From positions 310,001-374,000 of the forward strand of contig NZ_VOIW01000003.1 of assembly GCF_009659625.1 (NCBI RefSeq): DNA of 64,000 nucleotides, read 5' to 3'. Source of the stretch: Pseudomonas haemolytica (GTDB lineage: Bacteria; Pseudomonadota; Gammaproteobacteria; Pseudomonadales; Pseudomonadaceae). Both the position numbers and the translations under genes were made by a program. The notes under the pieces were generated by a model. It searched no databases. It was not told the origin of the DNA and worked only from the letters and a program-made list of their open reading frames with translations. Shown here piece by piece: positions 27,560 through 37,689 of the stretch; the first letter of the stretch is position 1; every line of letters starts with the position of its first letter.

Positions 27560-28474
27560 TTAGTGGTCGCCGAGCCCCGGGTCTACGCGCTTGCCAATGT
27601 CCTTGAGCCGCGCCAGTTGGTCGACCATCCCTGGCGCTTCGTCCATGCTGGTGACGAAGGTCCACAGGTAGGTCATGACCGCGTAGATGTGGCCGGCCTT
27701 GACCGCTGGGGACAAGGCCAACTGGCTGATCGCGACCACGAACAGCAAAGCTGCCAGCGTGCCGAGAAACAGGTACGCCGCGGCCTCGCGGTCTGAAAGC
27801 CAGATGCGTAGGCGAGACAGTACCTGGTAGTGGCGTCGCAGGGTCGGCGCGCCGACCTTTTCGACCAGGCCGATTTCTTTCTCCAGGCGGTTATTCAGGC
27901 GCTCGTGCAGTTCCTGATTGCGCTGGGCAAAGCGTGGCAACAAGGTGATGCACAGCAGCAGCGCGGCCAGGCATGCCATGCCCACCCACGGTTCAATCAC
28001 GATCAACATCACTGCCGCGCCCACGATCGACACCAACGCTGTGGCGATAATCGGCACGTGCTTTTCAAAGAAGTCGACGAACTCCCGTGCAAGCACCACC
28101 CGTGCCGCCGATTTCGAGGTGCTGTGGTTCTGTTGGCGCTGGTTGAGAATGACCGGTACCGCGAGGTCAGCGTAGATGCGCGTGAACGTGCGCGTGTCCA
28201 GCGCCCGCCGCGCAGCCCCGACCACCCAGAACGCCATGACCACGGCGGCGTAGAACAACGCGCTAGTGGCATCGCCGCGGATAATCGAATCCACCGCGAA
28301 CCCGGCAAACAGCGGGTAAGCCAGCAACAATGCATTTTCCAGCGCCACCAGCGACAGCGTGCAGAACAGCTTGCCGGGATAGGCTTTGGCGATGGCCTTG
28401 AGCGTCTGGCTGGCGGACTGTTGGCCGATTTTCTTGCTTTCTTCGATCAGAATTTGTGGGGTGACGGATGTCAT
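27560..28474 (-). CDS. Orphan ABC-transporter six-helix membrane domain protein (no ATPase domain)
   Basis: The 304-residue protein resembles the ABC_membrane (type IV exporter) domain, with about six hydrophobic segments ('LVALENALLLAYPLFAGFAVDSI', 'YAAVVMAFWVVGAARRALDTRTFTRIY', 'IIATALVSIVGAAVMLIVIEPW'). It ends 'LARLKDIGKRVDP' where a fused ATPase would normally begin. No separate ATPase gene is next to it. The ATG at 28474 is chosen; the longer frame to 28543 would start inside the operator palindromes. It is divergent from a TetR regulator. Whether it is a transporter subunit or has another role is open. Confidence 0.75.
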   Translation of the reverse strand: MTSVTPQILIEESKKIGQQSASQTLKAIAKAYPGKLFCTLSLVALENALLLAYPLFAGFAVDSIIRGDATSALFYAAVVMAFWVVGAARRALDTRTFTRIYADLAVPVILNQRQQNHSTSKSAARVVLAREFVDFFEKHVPIIATALVSIVGAAVMLIVIEPWVGMACLAALLLCITLLPRFAQRNQELHERLNNRLEKEIGLVEKVGAPTLRRHYQVLSRLRIWLSDREAAAYLFLGTLAALLFVVAISQLALSPAVKAGHIYAVMTYLWTFVTSMDEAPGMVDQLARLKDIGKRVDPGLGDH

Positions 28475-28505
28475 GGGTGCACCAAGGGAGTGATAGACGC
28501 TATTA

Positions 28506-28543
28506 TTGAGCGACTGCTCAAGTATCCTTGAGCGATCGCTCAA
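28506..28543. promoter_or_regulatory. Twin 16-bp palindromes, probable TetR operator
   Basis: TTGAGCGACTGCTCAA (28506-28521) and TTGAGCGATCGCTCAA (28528-28543, a perfect palindrome) are 22 bp apart centre to centre, about two helix turns. They lie between the divergent ABC-domain and TetR genes, so one bound regulator could control both. Confidence 0.75.
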
Positions 28544-28586
28544 AAAGCAAGCGCCGCTTATCTACCCGCGCTCGAAGGAATTGCCC

Positions 28587-29162
28587 ATGTCGCGTATCGA
28601 CCGTAAAGACCAGATCATCGCAGCCGCCCTGGAGCTGTTTCGCAGCAAGGGGTTTGCCGATGTTTCCACCCGTGACTTGGCCGAACATGCAGGGCTGTCG
28701 CGCAGCCATGTCTATCACTACTTCAGCGACTGGAATGAACTGCGCCGCGAAGCCTTTGTGCGCTTTGCCAATGAGCAATTGGATGAAGTGCGCGAGCCCT
28801 TGGCCGATGCGCCACCGCAGGAGGCTCTCGTGGGGTTCTTGAGCGACTGCCTGCCGAGCACCGCCGATGCAGGCTGGGCTCTCTGGCTGGACGCCTGGGA
28901 CGAGGCTATGCACGACGCGCAAATGGCCCAGGCTTACCTGGTGATCAACGCCCAATGGCAAGGCATGCTTGCCGAGGTGATCGAACGGGGCGTTGCTGCC
29001 GGTGTGTTTCGCTGCGAGTCGCCCCAGCGCGCTGCACGGCAGATCTTCGCCCTGGCGATGGGCTACGCCGATGACCTGATGCTCAATCCTTCCGCCGAGT
29101 CGGCCAAAGCAGTGTTGGATGAGGTGATGGAAGTGGCGAGGCTGCTGTTGGATTTCTCCTGA
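28587..29162 (+). CDS. TetR/AcrR family transcriptional regulator
   Basis: The 191-residue protein has a TetR helix-turn-helix at residues about 8-55 ('IIAAALELFRSKGFADVSTRDLAEHAGLSRSHVYHYFSDWNEL') and an alpha-helical ligand domain. An AAGGAA site lies 6 bases before the ATG. It is divergent from the orphan ABC membrane protein, and the twin palindromes between them are its likely operator, implying autorepression and control of the neighbour. The effector is unknown. Confidence 0.9.
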   Translation: MSRIDRKDQIIAAALELFRSKGFADVSTRDLAEHAGLSRSHVYHYFSDWNELRREAFVRFANEQLDEVREPLADAPPQEALVGFLSDCLPSTADAGWALWLDAWDEAMHDAQMAQAYLVINAQWQGMLAEVIERGVAAGVFRCESPQRAARQIFALAMGYADDLMLNPSAESAKAVLDEVMEVARLLLDFS

Positions 29163-29168
29163 GCGCTG

Positions 29169-30665
29169 CTAGCCAACTGCTGCCGGTCGGTACTGCAGGG
29201 CCTCCGCCAAATGATGGCGAGCGATGTCTTCCACTTGCTCAAGGTCCGCCAGGGTACGCGCGACCTTGAGCAACCGATGGGCTGCGCGCAGGGATAGCGT
29301 CAGCCGTTCACACGCGCCTTCCAGCCAGCTTTCATCGGCTTTCGCCAAATGGCAGTGTTCACGCAGCCGCGGCAGATCGAGAAACGCATTGGCACACCCT
29401 TGGCGCTGTTGCTGGCGCTCACGGGCTTGCGCGACCTGGGCGGACGCTTGCGCGGTGGTTTCGCCGGCCTGTTGGGAGGGGTTCAGTGCAGTGGTCTCCC
29501 GCGCCACCGTCAGGTGCAGGTCGATCCGGTCCAGCAACGGCCCGGACAGCTTGTTGCGATAGCGCTGGATCTGCTCCGGCGTGCACCGGCAACGCCCACT
29601 GGGTTCACCCATATAGCCACAAGGGCAGGGGTTCATCGCCGCGACCAGTTGAAAGCGCGCCGGGAAACTCACCCGGTCGCGGGCGCGGGAGATCACGATA
29701 TGCCCCGACTCCAATGGTTCGCGCAGCACTTCCAGTACCTTGCGATCAAACTCCGGCAGTTCATCCAGGAACAGCACTCCGTGGTGGGCCAGGGTGATTT
29801 CACCCGGTTGCGGTTTTGAGCCGCCGCCCACCAGCGCCGGCCCGGATGCCGAATGGTGTGGCTGACGAAACGGGCGATTAGGCCAATGGCTCAGCGGAGC
29901 CAGGCTGACCACCGATTGGATCGCGGCGACTTCCAGTGCTTCCTGCTCGCTCAGCGGTGGCAGCAAGCCCGGTAGCCGACTGGCAAGCAAGGTCTTGCCG
30001 GTGCCCGGTGGCCCGCTGAACAACAGGTTATGTGCGCCTGCCGCCGCGATCAGTAGAGCGCGCTTGGCTGCCAATTGGCCCTGCACTTCACTCAGGTCCG
30101 GGTAAGGTTTGTTTAAATACAGCAAGCCATCGGACTTGTACGGTTCAATCGGCACATGCCCGTTCAGGTGGGCCACTACCTGCAGCAAATGATCCACCGC
30201 AATCACTTTCAACCCCGACGCCAGGCAGGCTTCCTCGGCATTTTCGCGTGGCACTATCACAGTGCGCCCGGCCTTGCGGGCTGCCAGCGCTGCCGGCAAC
30301 ACACCTTTCACCGCCCGTACCTCGCCGGACAGGGCCAACTCTCCCAAACATTCCACGTCATCGAGCATCAACGCCGGCACCTGCACGCTTGCTGCGAGGA
30401 TCCCCAGGGCAATCGCCAAATCAAAACGCCCGCCGTCTTTGGGCAAGTCGGCAGGCGCAAGGTTAAGGGTGATGCGGCGAGCTGGGTATTGCAGCGCTGA
30501 GTTCAGGATGGCGCTGCGCACGCGGTCCTTGCTTTCCTTCACTGCCGTTTCCGGCAGGCCCACCAGCGTCAACGATGGCAAACCATTGGCCATATGCACC
30601 TCGACGGTGACGGCAGGGGCTTCGACGCCGACCTGGGCGCGGCTGTGGACGATGGCGAGGGACAT
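29169..30665 (-). CDS. comM: YifB/ComM family Mg-chelatase-like AAA+ ATPase
   Basis: The 498-residue protein has an N-terminal Lon-like S5-fold domain ('GLPSLTLVGLPETAVKESKDRVRSAILNS') and an AAA+ ATPase with Walker A GPPGTGKTLLASR and Walker B GVLFLDELPEF. It also has 'HHSASGPALVGGG' and a C-terminal Mg_chelatase_C domain. ComM is a hexameric helicase that promotes branch migration during natural transformation and related recombination. A zinc-like cluster 'CPCGYMGEPSGRCRC' is visible. The next gene upstream is ubiK, across a REP element. Confidence 0.95.
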   Translation of the reverse strand: MSLAIVHSRAQVGVEAPAVTVEVHMANGLPSLTLVGLPETAVKESKDRVRSAILNSALQYPARRITLNLAPADLPKDGGRFDLAIALGILAASVQVPALMLDDVECLGELALSGEVRAVKGVLPAALAARKAGRTVIVPRENAEEACLASGLKVIAVDHLLQVVAHLNGHVPIEPYKSDGLLYLNKPYPDLSEVQGQLAAKRALLIAAAGAHNLLFSGPPGTGKTLLASRLPGLLPPLSEQEALEVAAIQSVVSLAPLSHWPNRPFRQPHHSASGPALVGGGSKPQPGEITLAHHGVLFLDELPEFDRKVLEVLREPLESGHIVISRARDRVSFPARFQLVAAMNPCPCGYMGEPSGRCRCTPEQIQRYRNKLSGPLLDRIDLHLTVARETTALNPSQQAGETTAQASAQVAQARERQQQRQGCANAFLDLPRLREHCHLAKADESWLEGACERLTLSLRAAHRLLKVARTLADLEQVEDIARHHLAEALQYRPAAVG

Positions 30666-30782
30666 GCTCGTTCCTTGAAAGTGAGGCCGCTTCCTGCGGG
30701 TTTTTCAAGGGTAGACGAGGTGGGGAAGAGCGAGGCGGGGAGGTTTTACAGAACGTATCCGGAGTCGTTCGCAGCGCTTTAT

Positions 30783-30867
30783 GTGGGAGCTGGCTTGCCT
30801 GCGATGCAGACGCCTCGGTGTATCAGAAAGACTGAGGCGATGCTATCGCAGGCAAGCCAGCCCCCAC
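30783..30867. repeat. REP inverted pair (REPIN), variant core
   Basis: GTGGGAGCTGGCTTGCCTGC and its inverted partner, ending GCAAGCCAGCCCCCAC, flank a spacer. The CTGGCTTGCCTGCGAT core differs from the CTTGCTCCCGAT core of the other copies, so it belongs to a second subgroup. It lies between comM and ubiK. Confidence 0.8.
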
Positions 30868-30878
30868 ACTGACCGCGT

Positions 30879-31142
30879 TTATTCAGCGGCGGGTGGCGTC
30901 AACTTGGCTTCCAACTCCGCCACCTTCGCCTCCAGGCTCTCCAGCCGCGCACGCGTGCGGGCCAGCACCACCATTTGGCTATCAAACTCTTCCCGGCTCA
31001 CCAGGTCGAGCTTGCTGAAGCCACTTTGCAGCAATGCCTTGAACTGGCTTTCGATTTCATTGCGGGGCAGCGGGGTGTCGCCGCTGAACAGGCGAGAGGC
31101 GTGGCCGCTCAGGGCGTCGAGGAGGTCTTTGGGCGCGAGCAT
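30879..31142 (-). CDS. ubiK: Ubiquinone biosynthesis accessory factor UbiK (BMFP family)
   Basis: The 87-residue protein starts MLAPKDLLDALSGHASRLF and ends with a coiled coil ('LVSREEFDSQMVVLARTRARLESLEAKVAELEAKL'), the BMFP/YqiC pattern. UbiK helps the ubiquinone biosynthesis complex at the membrane, together with UbiJ. The ATG at 31142 gives the usual short length; the longer open frame upstream is not supported. It is next to comM and divergent from glnK, as in other pseudomonads. Confidence 0.9.
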   Translation of the reverse strand: MLAPKDLLDALSGHASRLFSGDTPLPRNEIESQFKALLQSGFSKLDLVSREEFDSQMVVLARTRARLESLEAKVAELEAKLTPPAAE

Positions 31143-31903
<761 letters not shown>

Positions 31904-31937
31904 GCCGCCAAACCCCAACGCCCCAGGAGAAAACAAT

Positions 31938-33275
31938 ATGACTCTGCGTAAATTCGCAGGGCTCGGAGCCCTGCTGTCCATCGTAATGCCAAGCCTGGCC
32001 ATGGCGGCAGATGAAGTGGCTGCTCCAGTCCTCAACTCCGGCGACACCGCCTGGATGCTGACCGCCACCGCACTGGTGCTGTTCATGACCATCCCAGGCC
32101 TGGCGCTTTTCTATGGCGGCATGGTCCGCTCCAAGAATATTCTGTCGGTGATGATGCAGTGCTTCGCCATCACTGGCCTGATCAGTATCCTGTGGGTCGT
32201 CTACGGCTACAGCATCGCGTTCGATACCACCGGTATGGAACAGGGTGTGGTCAACTTCAACTCCTTCGTCGGCGGCATGGGCAAGGCGTTCCTGGCGGGT
32301 GTCACCCCGGCCAGCATCACCGGGCCTGCGGCGCTGTTTCCGGAAGCTGTGTTCATCACCTTCCAGATGACGTTCGCCATCATCACTCCAGCGCTGATTG
32401 TCGGTGCTTTCGCCGAGCGTATGAAGTTCTCCGCCATGCTGATCTTCATGGCTATCTGGTTCACCCTGGTTTATGCGCCGATCGCGCACATGGTCTGGAG
32501 CGGCAACGGTGGACTGATGTGGGACTGGGGCGTGCTGGACTTCGCCGGCGGCACTGTCGTGCATATCAACGCGGGCGTGGCTGGCCTGGTGGCGTGCATC
32601 GTGCTCGGCAAGCGTAAAGGCTTTCCAACCACTCCAATGGCACCGCACAACCTGGGTTACACCCTGGTGGGCGCGGCCATGCTGTGGATCGGCTGGTTCG
32701 GCTTCAACGCTGGTTCCGCAGCAGCGGCCAACGGCACTGCAGGCATGGCGATGCTGGTCACTCAAATTGCCACCGCAGCTGCGGCACTGGGCTGGATGTT
32801 TGCCGAGTGGATCACCCACGGCAAGCCAAGCGCACTGGGCATTGCCTCGGGTGTGGTGGCCGGCCTGGTTGCCGTGACGCCTGCCGCAGGTACCGTGGGC
32901 CCGATGGGCGCCCTGGTGATTGGCCTGGTCGCCGGTGTGGTGTGCTTCTTCTGCGCCACCACCCTCAAGCGCAAGCTGGGCTACGATGACTCCCTGGACG
33001 CTTTCGGCGTGCACGGTATCGGCGGTATCGTCGGTGCGATCCTCACCGGTGTGTTCGCAGCCCCGGCACTGGGTGGCTTCGGCACCGTGACCGACATCGC
33101 TGCCCAAGTCTGGATCCAGTGCAAAGGCGTCGGCTTCACCGTGATCTACACGGCGATCGTGACCTTTGTCATCCTCAAGGTGCTGGACATGGTTATGGGC
33201 TTGCGCGTCACTGAAGAGGAAGAGGCGGTTGGCCTCGATCTGGCGCAACACAACGAGCGCGGCTACAACTTGTAA
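31938..33275 (+). CDS. amtB: Ammonium transporter AmtB
   Basis: The 445-residue inner-membrane protein has a signal sequence (to about residue 24, MPSLAMAADE) and about 11 helices. The twin channel histidines are in 'VVHINAGVAGL' and 'DAFGVHGIGGIVG'. It conducts ammonium under nitrogen limitation and is blocked by unmodified GlnK from the gene before it. The ATG at 31938 has AGGAG upstream; a longer frame start at 31824 lies within glnK. A strong terminator follows. Confidence 0.97.
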   Translation: MTLRKFAGLGALLSIVMPSLAMAADEVAAPVLNSGDTAWMLTATALVLFMTIPGLALFYGGMVRSKNILSVMMQCFAITGLISILWVVYGYSIAFDTTGMEQGVVNFNSFVGGMGKAFLAGVTPASITGPAALFPEAVFITFQMTFAIITPALIVGAFAERMKFSAMLIFMAIWFTLVYAPIAHMVWSGNGGLMWDWGVLDFAGGTVVHINAGVAGLVACIVLGKRKGFPTTPMAPHNLGYTLVGAAMLWIGWFGFNAGSAAAANGTAGMAMLVTQIATAAAALGWMFAEWITHGKPSALGIASGVVAGLVAVTPAAGTVGPMGALVIGLVAGVVCFFCATTLKRKLGYDDSLDAFGVHGIGGIVGAILTGVFAAPALGGFGTVTDIAAQVWIQCKGVGFTVIYTAIVTFVILKVLDMVMGLRVTEEEEAVGLDLAQHNERGYNL

Positions 33276-33290
33276 GTACGCGAAAAAAAC

Positions 33291-33317
33291 ATGCCCGGCT
33301 TGCCGGGCATTTTTTTG
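33291..33317 (+). terminator. Intrinsic terminator after amtB
   Basis: ATGCCCGGC (33291-33299) and GCCGGGCAT (33302-33310) form a perfect stem flanked by an A-run and a T-run. Confidence 0.9.
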
Positions 33318-33484
33318 CCTGGAGTTTGTCTTTGGCTAAAGGTGTATGGGTTTTTTGTCGACTTTGTGATGGGATCCACACGGCATTTTCAAGGGTGCAA
33401 ATGTCTTACAGCTAGGAAGGCGTATTCGGCACTTTGTTTTTTCCCAGAGCGCGCTAGAATGCGCGCCGACGGGCGGAGAACTGT

Positions 33485-33910
33485 ATGTGGCAACAGACCC
33501 TGATTACCCTGCGGGCCAAGCCCCGGGGCTTTCACCTGGTAACGGACGAGTTGCTTGCCGGCTTGCCTGAATTAAAGGCGTGCCGTGTGGGCCTGTTGCA
33601 TCTGTGGCTGCAGCACACCTCGGCCTCGTTGACTGTCAACGAGAATGCCGACCCGGCGGTTCGCCGTGACTTCGAGCGTTTTTTCAACTCGCTGGTGCCG
33701 CAAGGGCGTGCAGGGTTTGAACACAACGACGAAGGTCCGGATGATCTGCCGGCGCACTTCAAGGCCAGCCTGCTGGGCTGCCAGCTGAGTTTGCCGGTCA
33801 AGGCCGGCCGCTTGGCAATAGGGACCTGGCAAGGTGTTTATCTGGGCGAGCACCGTGATCATGGCGGTGCTCGTAAAGTCCTCGCCACCTTGCACGGTGA
33901 AGAGGCATAA
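33485..33910 (+). CDS. YjbQ family protein (UPF0047)
   Basis: The 141-residue protein has the UPF0047 pattern '[36 protein letters not shown]' and ends '[24 protein letters not shown]'. Relatives show weak thiamin-phosphate synthase activity; the physiological role is unclear. The ATG at 33485 is close to a GGAG site. It follows the amtB terminator, so it has its own promoter. Confidence 0.85.
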   Translation: MWQQTLITLRAKPRGFHLVTDELLAGLPELKACRVGLLHLWLQHTSASLTVNENADPAVRRDFERFFNSLVPQGRAGFEHNDEGPDDLPAHFKASLLGCQLSLPVKAGRLAIGTWQGVYLGEHRDHGGARKVLATLHGEEA

Positions 33911-34012
33911 GCCACTGGTTATCCAGTGGATGTTGATTTTTTTCCAGCACCCTCGACAGAGGGCGAAGCTGGGCTATAACTAATCTGCTTTTCGCAAGTC
34001 ATGAGGTAGAAC

Positions 34013-34339
34013 ATGAGCGACGATGATCTGGAAAACGACGAACTCGAAGTAGGTGACGAAGACGACACCGAAGAAGGTCTTGAAGCGGCAGCGGAAGATG
34101 TTGCGGATGACGATGGTGGCGATGATGCGCCTGTTCCTGCTGCCAAAGGCAAAGCCAAGGCTGCCGTTTCGGTAGATGAACTGCCGAGCGTTGAAGCCAA
34201 GAACAAAGAGCGCGATGCCCTGGCCCGAGCGATGGAGGAATTCCTCGCCAAAGGCGGCAAAGTGCAGGAAGTCGAGGCTAACGTGGTGGCGGATCCACCG
34301 AAGAAGCCGGATAACAAGTACGGCAGCCGACCTATCTGA
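34013..34339 (+). CDS. sutA: RNA-polymerase-binding survival factor SutA
   Basis: The 108-residue protein has a very acidic, disordered N-terminal tail (about 45 residues rich in D and E, starting MSDDDLENDELEVGDEDDTEEG). A short conserved helical part follows ('VDELPSVEAKNKERDALARAMEEFLAKGGKVQEVEANVV'), then a PPKKPDNKYGSRPI end. This matches SutA of P. aeruginosa, which binds RNA polymerase and supports transcription, including rRNA, in slow-growing cells. A GAGGT site precedes the ATG. A strong terminator follows, so it is a single-gene unit. Confidence 0.85.
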   Translation: MSDDDLENDELEVGDEDDTEEGLEAAAEDVADDDGGDDAPVPAAKGKAKAAVSVDELPSVEAKNKERDALARAMEEFLAKGGKVQEVEANVVADPPKKPDNKYGSRPI

Positions 34340-34360
34340 GGTCTGCCTCCCGCTTGCTGA

Positions 34361-34388
34361 AAAAGCCCGCCGTCGCTGCGGGCTTTTT
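34361..34388 (+). terminator. Intrinsic terminator after sutA
   Basis: GCCCGC (34365-34370) pairs with GCGGGC (34378-34383), with A-run and T-run flanks. Confidence 0.88.
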
Positions 34389-34428
34389 CATGCCCGATGA
34401 TTTGTTCGAGCCTTGTGGTGATCCAACT

Positions 34429-34515
34429 GTGGGAGGGGGCTTGTTCCCGATTGCAGTCGTTCACCCGGTACATTGGCGACTGACACACCGCTATCGGGAG
34501 CAAGCCCCCTCCCAC
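34429..34515. repeat. REP inverted pair (REPIN)
   Basis: GTGGGAGGGGGCTTGTTCCC and its inverted partner flank a spacer, between the convergent sutA and HAD hydrolase genes. Confidence 0.85.
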
Positions 34516-34531
34516 ATTTTGATCCCTGGTG

Positions 34532-35227
34532 CTACTGCCAGTTGCGGAGCAATTCCGGTAGCTGCGTCAGGCTGCGAATCTGCGCATCGGGGAATTTATC
34601 CCCTTCCCACACCTTGCCCGCCGGGTTAAACCACACTGCCCGCAACCCCGCCTGCTGTGCCCCGGCAATATCATCTCCAGGATGATCGCCAATATGCACC
34701 GCTGCACTGGCGTCCACGCCGCCACGCTGCAACGCCTCTTGAAACAACCGCGCATCCGGCTTGGCGATACCGATATCTTCAGCGCGCAGGGCAAAGTGGA
34801 AATAGTCGGCCAGGCCAACGCGCTGCACATCGGCATTGCCATTGGTAATCACCCCCAGCAAAAAGTGCTGGCGCAAGGCTTGAAGCATCGGCTCAGCTTC
34901 AGGGAAGACGGTGAGCTGGTGGCGGGCATGGATGAACGCTTCAAAGCACACATCTGCCATTTCCGTGGCTTGCGGCTGTGGATAACCCGCCTCTTCAAAC
35001 GCATGCATCAGCACCCGGTGGCGCAGGAGGCTGATGCGGTTTTTCAACTCGGGATGGCGTTCCAGCACCTGCTGGCGTAGACGGGCGAAATGCTCCAGGG
35101 GCAGGTCGCCTACTTTGGAGGCGTGGGTCGCCAGCCATTCTCGCATCGACGCTTCGGCGCTGATGATGACGGGTACGTTGTCCCAGAGGGTATCGTCCAG
35201 GTCGAAGGTGATCAGCTTGATACTCAT
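34532..35227 (-). CDS. HAD family hydrolase (YigB-like)
   Basis: The 231-residue phosphatase has the HAD nucleophile motif FDLDDTLWD (D9, D11), motif II 'GVITNGN', a lysine in '[10 protein letters not shown]' and motif IV '[17 protein letters not shown]'. Sequence and position behind xerC match YigB, an FMN and 5-amino-6-ribitylamino-uracil phosphate phosphatase in E. coli; that activity is inferred. Its ATG overlaps the xerC stop by 4 bases, so it is the last gene of the lppL-lysA-dapF-DUF484-xerC operon. Confidence 0.88.
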   Translation of the reverse strand: MSIKLITFDLDDTLWDNVPVIISAEASMREWLATHASKVGDLPLEHFARLRQQVLERHPELKNRISLLRHRVLMHAFEEAGYPQPQATEMADVCFEAFIHARHQLTVFPEAEPMLQALRQHFLLGVITNGNADVQRVGLADYFHFALRAEDIGIAKPDARLFQEALQRGGVDASAAVHIGDHPGDDIAGAQQAGLRAVWFNPAGKVWEGDKFPDAQIRSLTQLPELLRNWQ

Positions 35228-36123
35228 GAGTCGCCGCCCTTGATGCGTTTGGCCCGTGGATGGGCGCTGTCGTACACCGTTGCCAGGTGCTGAAAATCGA
35301 GGTGGGTGTAGATCTGCGTGGTCTTGATATCGGCGTGGCCGAGCAGTTCCTGCACGGCGCGCAGGTCCTGTGACGATTCCAGCAGATGGCTGGCGAAGGA
35401 ATGGCGCAGCATATGCGGGTGCAGATTCTGTCCCAGCTCCCGCTCGCCGGCAGCCTTGACCCGCAGCTGGATTGCCCGTGGCCCCAGGCGCCGGCCCTGC
35501 TGGCTGACAAACACCGCATCGTCCGCCGGGTTGGTCAAAAGGCGCAGCGGCAGCCACAGTTGCAAGGCTTCCCGGGCTTTTCTGCCCACCGGCAGCACGC
35601 GGGTCTTGCTGCCTTTGCCGAGGACCTGCACCAGGCCATCGGCGAGGTCCAACTGATCAAGGTTCAGGCCAGTCAGCTCCGACAGGCGCAAGCCCGAGGA
35701 ATAAAACAGTTCGAGGATGGCTTGGTCGCGGTGGGCCAGGAAGTCATCCTCTACAGCACCGTCGAGCAGTTGCAGGGCGCGGTCAGTGTCCAGTGTCTTG
35801 GGCAGGCGCCGTTCGCCTTTGGGCGGGGACAGGCCGTTGGCCGGGTCGTGATCGCATACGCCTTCGCGGTTGAGATAGTGGTAGAGGCCGCGCACCGCCG
35901 ACAGCAGGCGAGACAGGCTGCGCGAGGACTGGCCTTGCTGGTGCAGCCGTGCGATCAGGCTGCGCAGGGCCTGTATGTCCAGGGCCTGCCAACTGCTGAC
36001 GTGCTGTTTTTCGCAAAAGGCCAGGACCTTGTTCAAGTCCCGTCGGTAGGCTTCAAGGGTGTGGGGCGACACCTGGCGCTCGTTGCGCAGGTGAGCGCAG
36101 TAAGCGTCCAGTTGCCGTTCCAT
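35224..36123 (-). CDS. xerC: Tyrosine recombinase XerC
   Basis: The 299-residue recombinase has a SAM-like core-binding N-terminal domain and the catalytic set: R in '[12 protein letters not shown]', K in '[13 protein letters not shown]', H-x2-R in '[12 protein letters not shown]', H in '[12 protein letters not shown]' with the nucleophilic Y. With XerD it resolves chromosome dimers at dif. In Pseudomonas it is also called Sss and affects root colonisation. It overlaps the HAD gene by 4 bases and follows DUF484 by 2 bases, a tight operon. Confidence 0.96.
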   Translation of the reverse strand: MERQLDAYCAHLRNERQVSPHTLEAYRRDLNKVLAFCEKQHVSSWQALDIQALRSLIARLHQQGQSSRSLSRLLSAVRGLYHYLNREGVCDHDPANGLSPPKGERRLPKTLDTDRALQLLDGAVEDDFLAHRDQAILELFYSSGLRLSELTGLNLDQLDLADGLVQVLGKGSKTRVLPVGRKAREALQLWLPLRLLTNPADDAVFVSQQGRRLGPRAIQLRVKAAGERELGQNLHPHMLRHSFASHLLESSQDLRAVQELLGHADIKTTQIYTHLDFQHLATVYDSAHPRAKRIKGGDS

Positions 36124-36125
36124 GG

Positions 36126-36842
36126 TCAGCGCACCGCGCGTAGGGTGCTGGTGTGGCGCGGCAGGACGCGGCCCAGCACTTCGGCGATGTAGGTCAGGAA
36201 CAAGGTGCCCACCGAGCTCTTGTAGTGCGCCGGGTCGCGGCTGGCGATGGCCAGTACGCCGTGCAAGCCTTGATGGCTGAGGGCAATGACCGCCGTAGAG
36301 CCGATCTGCTTGCGCTGTTCGACGCCGAACAGGAAGTCCAGCTCATGCTCGCGCAAGGTGCCGCTGACGGTCTTGCCTTCGCAAAGCAGGCCGCCGATGG
36401 CCGTCTGCGCTTCGCCCCCGCTGACCCAGCGACCCACTGGCATCGGGTTCTCGCTGAACAGGATCAGGCTGACGAAGGGCACCTGGAAATCCTCGCGCAG
36501 GCTGTCTTCCACGGCGATCACCGTTTCCTCCAGGTTGGCGGCATCCATCAGGGTGAGGATCAGGCGGCGGGTCTTGTCGAACAGGCGGTCGTTGTCGCGG
36601 GCCACGTCCATCAGATGGGAGAGGCGGTGACGCATTTCAATATTGCGCTCGCGCAGGATCTTCATCTGCCGCTCCACCAACGACACGGTATCGCCGCGCT
36701 GATGGGGAATGCGCAGGGCCGGCAGCAGTTCTTCGTGCTCGACGAAGAAGTCCGGATTAGCCTCAAGGTACGCCGCGACAGCAGCGGCCTCCAGGCTTTC
36801 ACTCGGGGTCGCTTGTGCGGGTACTTGAGGCTTATCGGTCAT
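36126..36842 (-). CDS. DUF484 family protein (GAF-like)
   Basis: The 238-residue protein matches DUF484: '[27 protein letters not shown]' at the N-terminus, a predicted coiled coil ('[31 protein letters not shown]') and a GAF-like C-terminal part. Its function is unknown. The conserved place between dapF and xerC in gamma-proteobacteria suggests a link to recombination or the cell cycle, but this is inference only. Confidence 0.88.
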   Translation of the reverse strand: MTDKPQVPAQATPSESLEAAAVAAYLEANPDFFVEHEELLPALRIPHQRGDTVSLVERQMKILRERNIEMRHRLSHLMDVARDNDRLFDKTRRLILTLMDAANLEETVIAVEDSLREDFQVPFVSLILFSENPMPVGRWVSGGEAQTAIGGLLCEGKTVSGTLREHELDFLFGVEQRKQIGSTAVIALSHQGLHGVLAIASRDPAHYKSSVGTLFLTYIAEVLGRVLPRHTSTLRAVR

Positions 36843-36855
36843 TAGCTTGGCTCAC

Positions 36856-37686
36856 TCATAGACGGACCTGTCCTTCGTATACGCGCGAGGCCGGCCCGGT
36901 CATCATCACCGGGTGGCCAAGGCCTGCCCATTCGATGGACAAGCGTCCGCCGGGCAGGTCGATCAACAGCGGCGAATCCATCCACCCCTGGCTGATCGCG
37001 GCAACGGCAGCGGCGCAAGCGCCGGTACCGCAAGCCTGGGTTTCGCCGGCGCCGCGTTCCCATACGCGCAATTGCGCGCGGGTACGGTCGATCACCTGCA
37101 GGAAGCCCACATTGACCCGTGCCGGAAAGCGCGGGTGATGCTCGATCTTCGGCCCCAGTTCGTGCACCGGGGCGTTATTGATGTCGTTGACCCGCAGCAC
37201 CGCATGGGGGTTGCCCATGGACACAGCCGCGATATCCACGGTGTTGCCATCCACATCCAGCGGGTAACTGAGAGCCTGCTCGGTGGCCTGGAACGGAATA
37301 TCCGCCGGCACCAGGCGTGGCGCGCCCATGTTGACGCTGATCTGGCCGTCACTGCGGATATCCAGTTCGATCACGCCGCCTTTGGTCTCGACGCGAATCT
37401 GGCGCTTGGCGGTCAGGCGCTTGTCGAGCACAAAGCGCGCAAAGCAGCGCGCACCGTTGCCGCACTGTTCCACTTCGGAACCGTCGGAGTTGAAGATCCG
37501 GTAGCGGAAATCCACTTCCGGGTTGCTCGGCGCCTCGACCAGCAGCAACTGGTCGAAACCGATACCGGTGTGACGATCGCCCCACTGTTTGGCGTGCTTG
37601 GGCAGGATGTGCGCGTGCTGGCTGACCAGGTCGAGAACCATGAAATCATTGCCCAGCCCGTGCATCTTGGTAAAACGCAGCAGCAT
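36856..37686 (-). CDS. dapF: Diaminopimelate epimerase
   Basis: The 276-residue enzyme has the two catalytic cysteines, C75 in [14 protein letters not shown] and the second near residue 219 in '[12 protein letters not shown]'. It starts with '[15 protein letters not shown]'. It converts LL- to meso-diaminopimelate in the cytosol, for peptidoglycan and for lysine through LysA. It lies 3 bases behind lysA in the same operon. Confidence 0.97.
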   Translation of the reverse strand: MLLRFTKMHGLGNDFMVLDLVSQHAHILPKHAKQWGDRHTGIGFDQLLLVEAPSNPEVDFRYRIFNSDGSEVEQCGNGARCFARFVLDKRLTAKRQIRVETKGGVIELDIRSDGQISVNMGAPRLVPADIPFQATEQALSYPLDVDGNTVDIAAVSMGNPHAVLRVNDINNAPVHELGPKIEHHPRFPARVNVGFLQVIDRTRAQLRVWERGAGETQACGTGACAAAVAAISQGWMDSPLLIDLPGGRLSIEWAGLGHPVMMTGPASRVYEGQVRL

Positions 37687-37689
37687 GGC

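Noticed and set aside
34532..35557. 341-codon extended frame for the HAD hydrolase
   Set aside because: The extra N-terminal part overlaps xerC in another frame. The ATG at 35227 gives the standard HAD start with the nucleophile at residue 9.
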